From a virus, in IMG/VR virus record IMGVR_UViG_3300025104_000002, positions 1 to 51,786 of that record: a stretch of 51,786 nt of DNA. One strand, 5' to 3'. Of the stretch, positions 49,100 to 51,786 are shown piece by piece. The position numbers and the translations under genes were made by a program. Within the stretch, counting starts at the first letter, position 1; each line of letters starts with the position of its first letter. Under the pieces are notes generated by a model. It saw only the letters and a list, made by a program, of their open reading frames with translations, was not told the origin of the DNA and did no database searches.

Positions 49100-50122
49100 A
49101 TGAGCAACATCGTCCCCATGAACATTCAAGTCCCCGCCCACCTCGCTGCCCGCATTGGTGTTCCATCTGCGCTGGCACAGTCCCTGACTGGAGGCTTGCC
49201 CTCTGGCAACTCGTTCCCACGCATCAGCATCAAGGGCGCTCGATTCCGCATCGTCGAGGGTGACACTGAGACTGTGCTGGACTCCACCACCATCGACGTG
49301 GTGATCGTTGGTGCCAACCCCCGCCTGTCTAAGACTTGGTACGCCAAGCAGTGGACGCCCGACTCTGAGCCGCAAGTACCCGACTGCTTCTCGTTGGATG
49401 GTATCAGCCCTGACCCTGAAGCCACTGCCCCACAGAACGATCTGTGTGCGTCCTGCCCGCAAAACGCATGGGGTTCCAAAGTGACCCCCCAAGGTCAGCA
49501 GATCAAGGCTTGCGCCGACCAGAAGCGACTGGCTGTGGTGGCTGCGGATGACCCTAGCGGCCCGATCTACCTGCTGTCCGTCACCCCGGCTGCGCTCAAG
49601 GGTCTGAACCAGTACCAGAAGGAGCTGTCTGTTCGTGGCATCCCGCCCGAGATCGTCAAGACTCGTGTATCCTTCGACACCGATGCGTCGTTCCCCAAGC
49701 TGAAGTTCACGTTCGGTGGCTTCCTTGATGCCGACACCCAGCAAGTTGTTGACGGTCTGTTTGGCTTGGAGCGAGTCAAGGAGATTACCGGGGAAATCCC
49801 TAGGACGCCAGTGGCTGTGTCGCAGATTGCCAATGCACCCGCCCCTGCACCAGTTGCGCCGAAACCCGCTGTCACAGCAGCGGCACCCGTTGCGGAACCT
49901 GCACCTGCCCCTGCACCCACACAGGCTGCTGCGCCCAAGCGTGGTTTCGGCGCATCCAAAGCCGCTGCGGCCCCTGCCCCTGCCCCTGCCCCTGCCCCTG
50001 CCGCTGCCCCGGCCAAGCCTGCCAAGGCTGCTGCCGCCCCTGTTGTGACGGCTGATGCCGCCACTTCTCTGGCCGACGAGATCGCCGCACTCATTGGGGA
50101 GGTGAGCGCAGATGACGCCTAA
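49100..50122 (+). CDS. Putative ssDNA-binding protein with Ala/Pro linker
   Basis: The start at 49100 has AAGGAG upstream. The 340-residue product has an N-terminal beta-rich domain of about 230 residues with a CASCPQNAWGS cysteine pair and a later ACADQ. A long Ala/Pro-rich linker follows at about 235-320, and an acidic C-terminal tail (ADEIAALIGEVSADDA). A folded domain, flexible linker and acidic tip are also the layout of ssDNA-binding proteins, and the gene is next to the primase. The assignment is inferred and the folded domain shows no diagnostic OB motif by eye. Confidence 0.55.
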   Translation: MSNIVPMNIQVPAHLAARIGVPSALAQSLTGGLPSGNSFPRISIKGARFRIVEGDTETVLDSTTIDVVIVGANPRLSKTWYAKQWTPDSEPQVPDCFSLDGISPDPEATAPQNDLCASCPQNAWGSKVTPQGQQIKACADQKRLAVVAADDPSGPIYLLSVTPAALKGLNQYQKELSVRGIPPEIVKTRVSFDTDASFPKLKFTFGGFLDADTQQVVDGLFGLERVKEITGEIPRTPVAVSQIANAPAPAPVAPKPAVTAAAPVAEPAPAPAPTQAAAPKRGFGASKAAAAPAPAPAPAPAAAPAKPAKAAAAPVVTADAATSLADEIAALIGEVSADDA

Positions 50123-50399
50123 GACGCCTCTCGACTTCAACAAGGTCGAGGCGCTTCGGAAGCACATGCTCCTGACAACCAGCGACATGGCTGAGTTGTT
50201 GGGAGTGTCACGGATGACGTATTATGGCTGGGTGAAGGGTAAGCCCCTTCGCAAGTCGAACGACGAGTCCGTGCGGGTGATGCTTCGTAGGCTGCTGGCA
50301 GTGATGAAAGACCACGGATGGCCCATGCCTGACGTGATCGCTTCGAATCAGAAGCAGCGCAAGGAACGCCTCATTTCGATTCTGAACTCGGATAATTGA
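50112..50399 (+). CDS. HTH DNA-binding protein
   Basis: The 95-residue product contains LRKHMLLTTSDMAELLGVSRMTYYGWVKGK, a clear helix-turn-helix of the Cro/XRE type, followed by a basic C-terminal helical region. The start overlaps the previous gene by 11 nt and has GGAGGTGAG upstream. It may regulate the late switch or replication. Confidence 0.7.
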   Translation: MTPKTPLDFNKVEALRKHMLLTTSDMAELLGVSRMTYYGWVKGKPLRKSNDESVRVMLRRLLAVMKDHGWPMPDVIASNQKQRKERLISILNSDN

Positions 50400-50442
50400 G
50401 GTGACGGGGAGGGATGTCCCTCCCCGGTTCAGCAGGGGCGCT

Positions 50443-51786
50443 ATGAACACGTTGAGCTTTCTTCAGCGGGTTCTACCGTCGGCAGGGTTCTACGTCGCCA
50501 CCGTCATCAACCCAGATGGCAGACGCCAAGGATTCTTCGCCACAGTAGACGAACTCGCAAAGGCTGTGACTAGCCTTGACCAGCGCGGCAACAACACATA
50601 CTTCGCCATCTCGGCGTTCGTCGAGAAGGGAAGCCGGAAACAAGAAAATGTCCGGGCGACCAAGGTGATCGCACTGGACGTGGATTGCGGAGATGGCAAA
50701 CCCTTTCCCACGTGGAAGGAAGGACTGGTAGCACTAGGCAAGTTCGTCCAGCAACTGCGCCTACCCAAACCCCTCATCATCCACTCCGGCAATGGTCTGC
50801 ACGTTTACTGGGTGCTGACCGAAGAACTTGAGCCTGCGCGGTGGAAGCCGCTGGCCGAAGCCATGAAGGCTGCTGCCAAGGACAAAGGCTTCGAGATCGA
50901 CCCGGCTGTGCCCGCTGACAGTGCCCGAGTGCTGCGCCCCGTGGGAACCAAGAACCCCAAGAGCGGCAACGTCGTGAAGATGCTGCTGGATGGCCCGGAC
51001 GTAGCACCCGAGCAGCTTGCCGCTTGCCTGTCTGCGTACATGGTGGCTCAACCTGGAAGCCAGTCACGTTCAACATCCACCAGTGCGTTGTCACAAGCCC
51101 TCGCTGTCACGAGCGACCTACCCCCCGCCAATGCAGCGGTCGTGGCCGCGAAGTGCCAGCAGATCGGCTGGGCCATCAAGAACCAAGGCGACGTTGCGGA
51201 ACCCTTTTGGTATGCCCTGATGGGCATCGCCGCCTACTGCCAAGACGAAGTGGCGACCGCCATCGCATGGAGCGACCAGCACCCACAGTTCAACCAGAAC
51301 GAGACGGTGCGCAAGGTTCAGCACTGGAAGTCGGCCACCACTGGCCCGACGACCTGCAAGAAGTTCGAGGAACTGCGCCCTGCCGGATGCAAGGGCTGCA
51401 AGTTCAAAGACAAGGTGGGTACCCCGGCCCGACTCGGTATCCAGTACCTCGAAGTCGCGCCACCGACCACCGCCCCAGACAACGCGATTCACGAGATTCC
51501 TGTCCCACGTCCGTTCAAGCGCACCGCCGATGGTATGAAGATGACCATCGACGGGACTGACATCGACGTGTGCAAGTTCGACATCTACCCGGTGTCCTAC
51601 GGTAGAGACGAATCCCTTGGGTATGAGACGGTGCGCTTCCACTGGAACCGCCCGCATGTTGGCTGGCAGGAACTGACCATGCGTCAGGCACTGCTGACCG
51701 AAGGCCACCGGGACTTCCCGACCGTGTTGGCTGACCAAGGGATCGTGCTCAACAACCGTAACCAGACAGGATATTTTCAGACCATG
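50443..51786 (+). CDS. Primase-helicase, N-terminal part (AEP primase)
   Basis: This is the 5' part of the gene that continues at base 1. The N-terminal primase domain has the acidic motif ALDVD (D79, D81), then HSGNGLHVYWVL (His114 and His120), and RVLRPVGTKNP, the three-motif set of archaeo-eukaryotic primases. A Cys-rich segment (TCKKFEELRPAGCKGCKF) near residue 310 probably binds zinc. With the DUF927 helicase half the joined protein is about 949 residues. It should make primers and unwind DNA for the polymerase. The contig end interrupts it only because of circularity. Confidence 0.88.
   Translation, partial: MNTLSFLQRVLPSAGFYVATVINPDGRRQGFFATVDELAKAVTSLDQRGNNTYFAISAFVEKGSRKQENVRATKVIALDVDCGDGKPFPTWKEGLVALGKFVQQLRLPKPLIIHSGNGLHVYWVLTEELEPARWKPLAEAMKAAAKDKGFEIDPAVPADSARVLRPVGTKNPKSGNVVKMLLDGPDVAPEQLAACLSAYMVAQPGSQSRSTSTSALSQALAVTSDLPPANAAVVAAKCQQIGWAIKNQGDVAEPFWYALMGIAAYCQDEVATAIAWSDQHPQFNQNETVRKVQHWKSATTGPTTCKKFEELRPAGCKGCKFKDKVGTPARLGIQYLEVAPPTTAPDNAIHEIPVPRPFKRTADGMKMTIDGTDIDVCKFDIYPVSYGRDESLGYETVRFHWNRPHVGWQELTMRQALLTEGHRDFPTVLADQGIVLNNRNQTGYFQTM
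51639..51786. repeat. Right copy of contig-end overlap
   Basis: The counterpart of bases 1-148, with T instead of C at the base that corresponds to position 22. It lies within the primase-helicase gene. Confidence 0.93.

Overview
The window is one essentially complete tailed-phage genome, podovirus-like by gene content. Bases 1-148 repeat as 51639-51786 with one C/T difference at base 22, so the molecule closes into a circle of about 51,638 bp and one gene, an archaeo-eukaryotic-type primase fused to a DUF927 helicase, is split across the ends. There is no integrase, excisionase, phage RNA polymerase, tRNA or CRISPR array. A virulent phage that uses host RNA polymerase is the simplest reading. 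GC-rich codon use, the M15 endolysin with a small membrane lysis cassette and the giant polyvalent virion protein suggest a proteobacterial host, but the host cannot be named from sequence alone.

Layout. The minus strand from 32530 down to 1644 is one late block: small terminase, large terminase, portal, scaffold, major capsid protein, head and fibre proteins, two connector proteins, tailspike, a lysis cassette, a tail-tube-like protein, internal virion proteins including a lytic transglycosylase, and a 2701-residue polyvalent protein. The plus strand from 32924 through the contig end to 1654 is the early and replication block: small unknown proteins, a ribbon-helix-helix-like regulator, a MoxR-type ATPase with a zincin/VWA partner, a DUF3310 protein, a family A DNA polymerase, two PD-(D/E)XK nucleases, an SF2 helicase, a possible ssDNA-binding protein, an HTH protein and the primase-helicase. 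The blocks diverge around 32530-32924, which holds a leftward promoter and a (ACGC)22 tract. They converge at 1644-1654, where the stop ends overlap by 11 nt. The 33910-34805 interval, with tandem and inverted repeats, is the best candidate for an origin or early control region.

The most unusual content is three inteins, each carrying an HNH homing-endonuclease gene, or its remains, in a reading frame that is NOT the intein frame. (1) The large terminase is interrupted inside its Walker A motif by a 288-residue intein; a complete HNH endonuclease gene with its own Shine-Dalgarno lies on the opposite strand, wholly inside the intein DNA. (2) The DNA polymerase is interrupted in motif B by a 278-residue intein; a complete HNH endonuclease with its own Shine-Dalgarno lies on the same strand in another frame. 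(3) A second, 157-residue polymerase intein holds in the third frame a short fragment that looks like the tail of an HNH endonuclease (post-HNH segment plus HTH), with the catalytic core gone. In ordinary large inteins the endonuclease is an in-frame domain between splicing blocks B and F. Here splicing and homing are encoded by different proteins overprinted on the same DNA, with two intact examples and one apparent fossil in a single genome.
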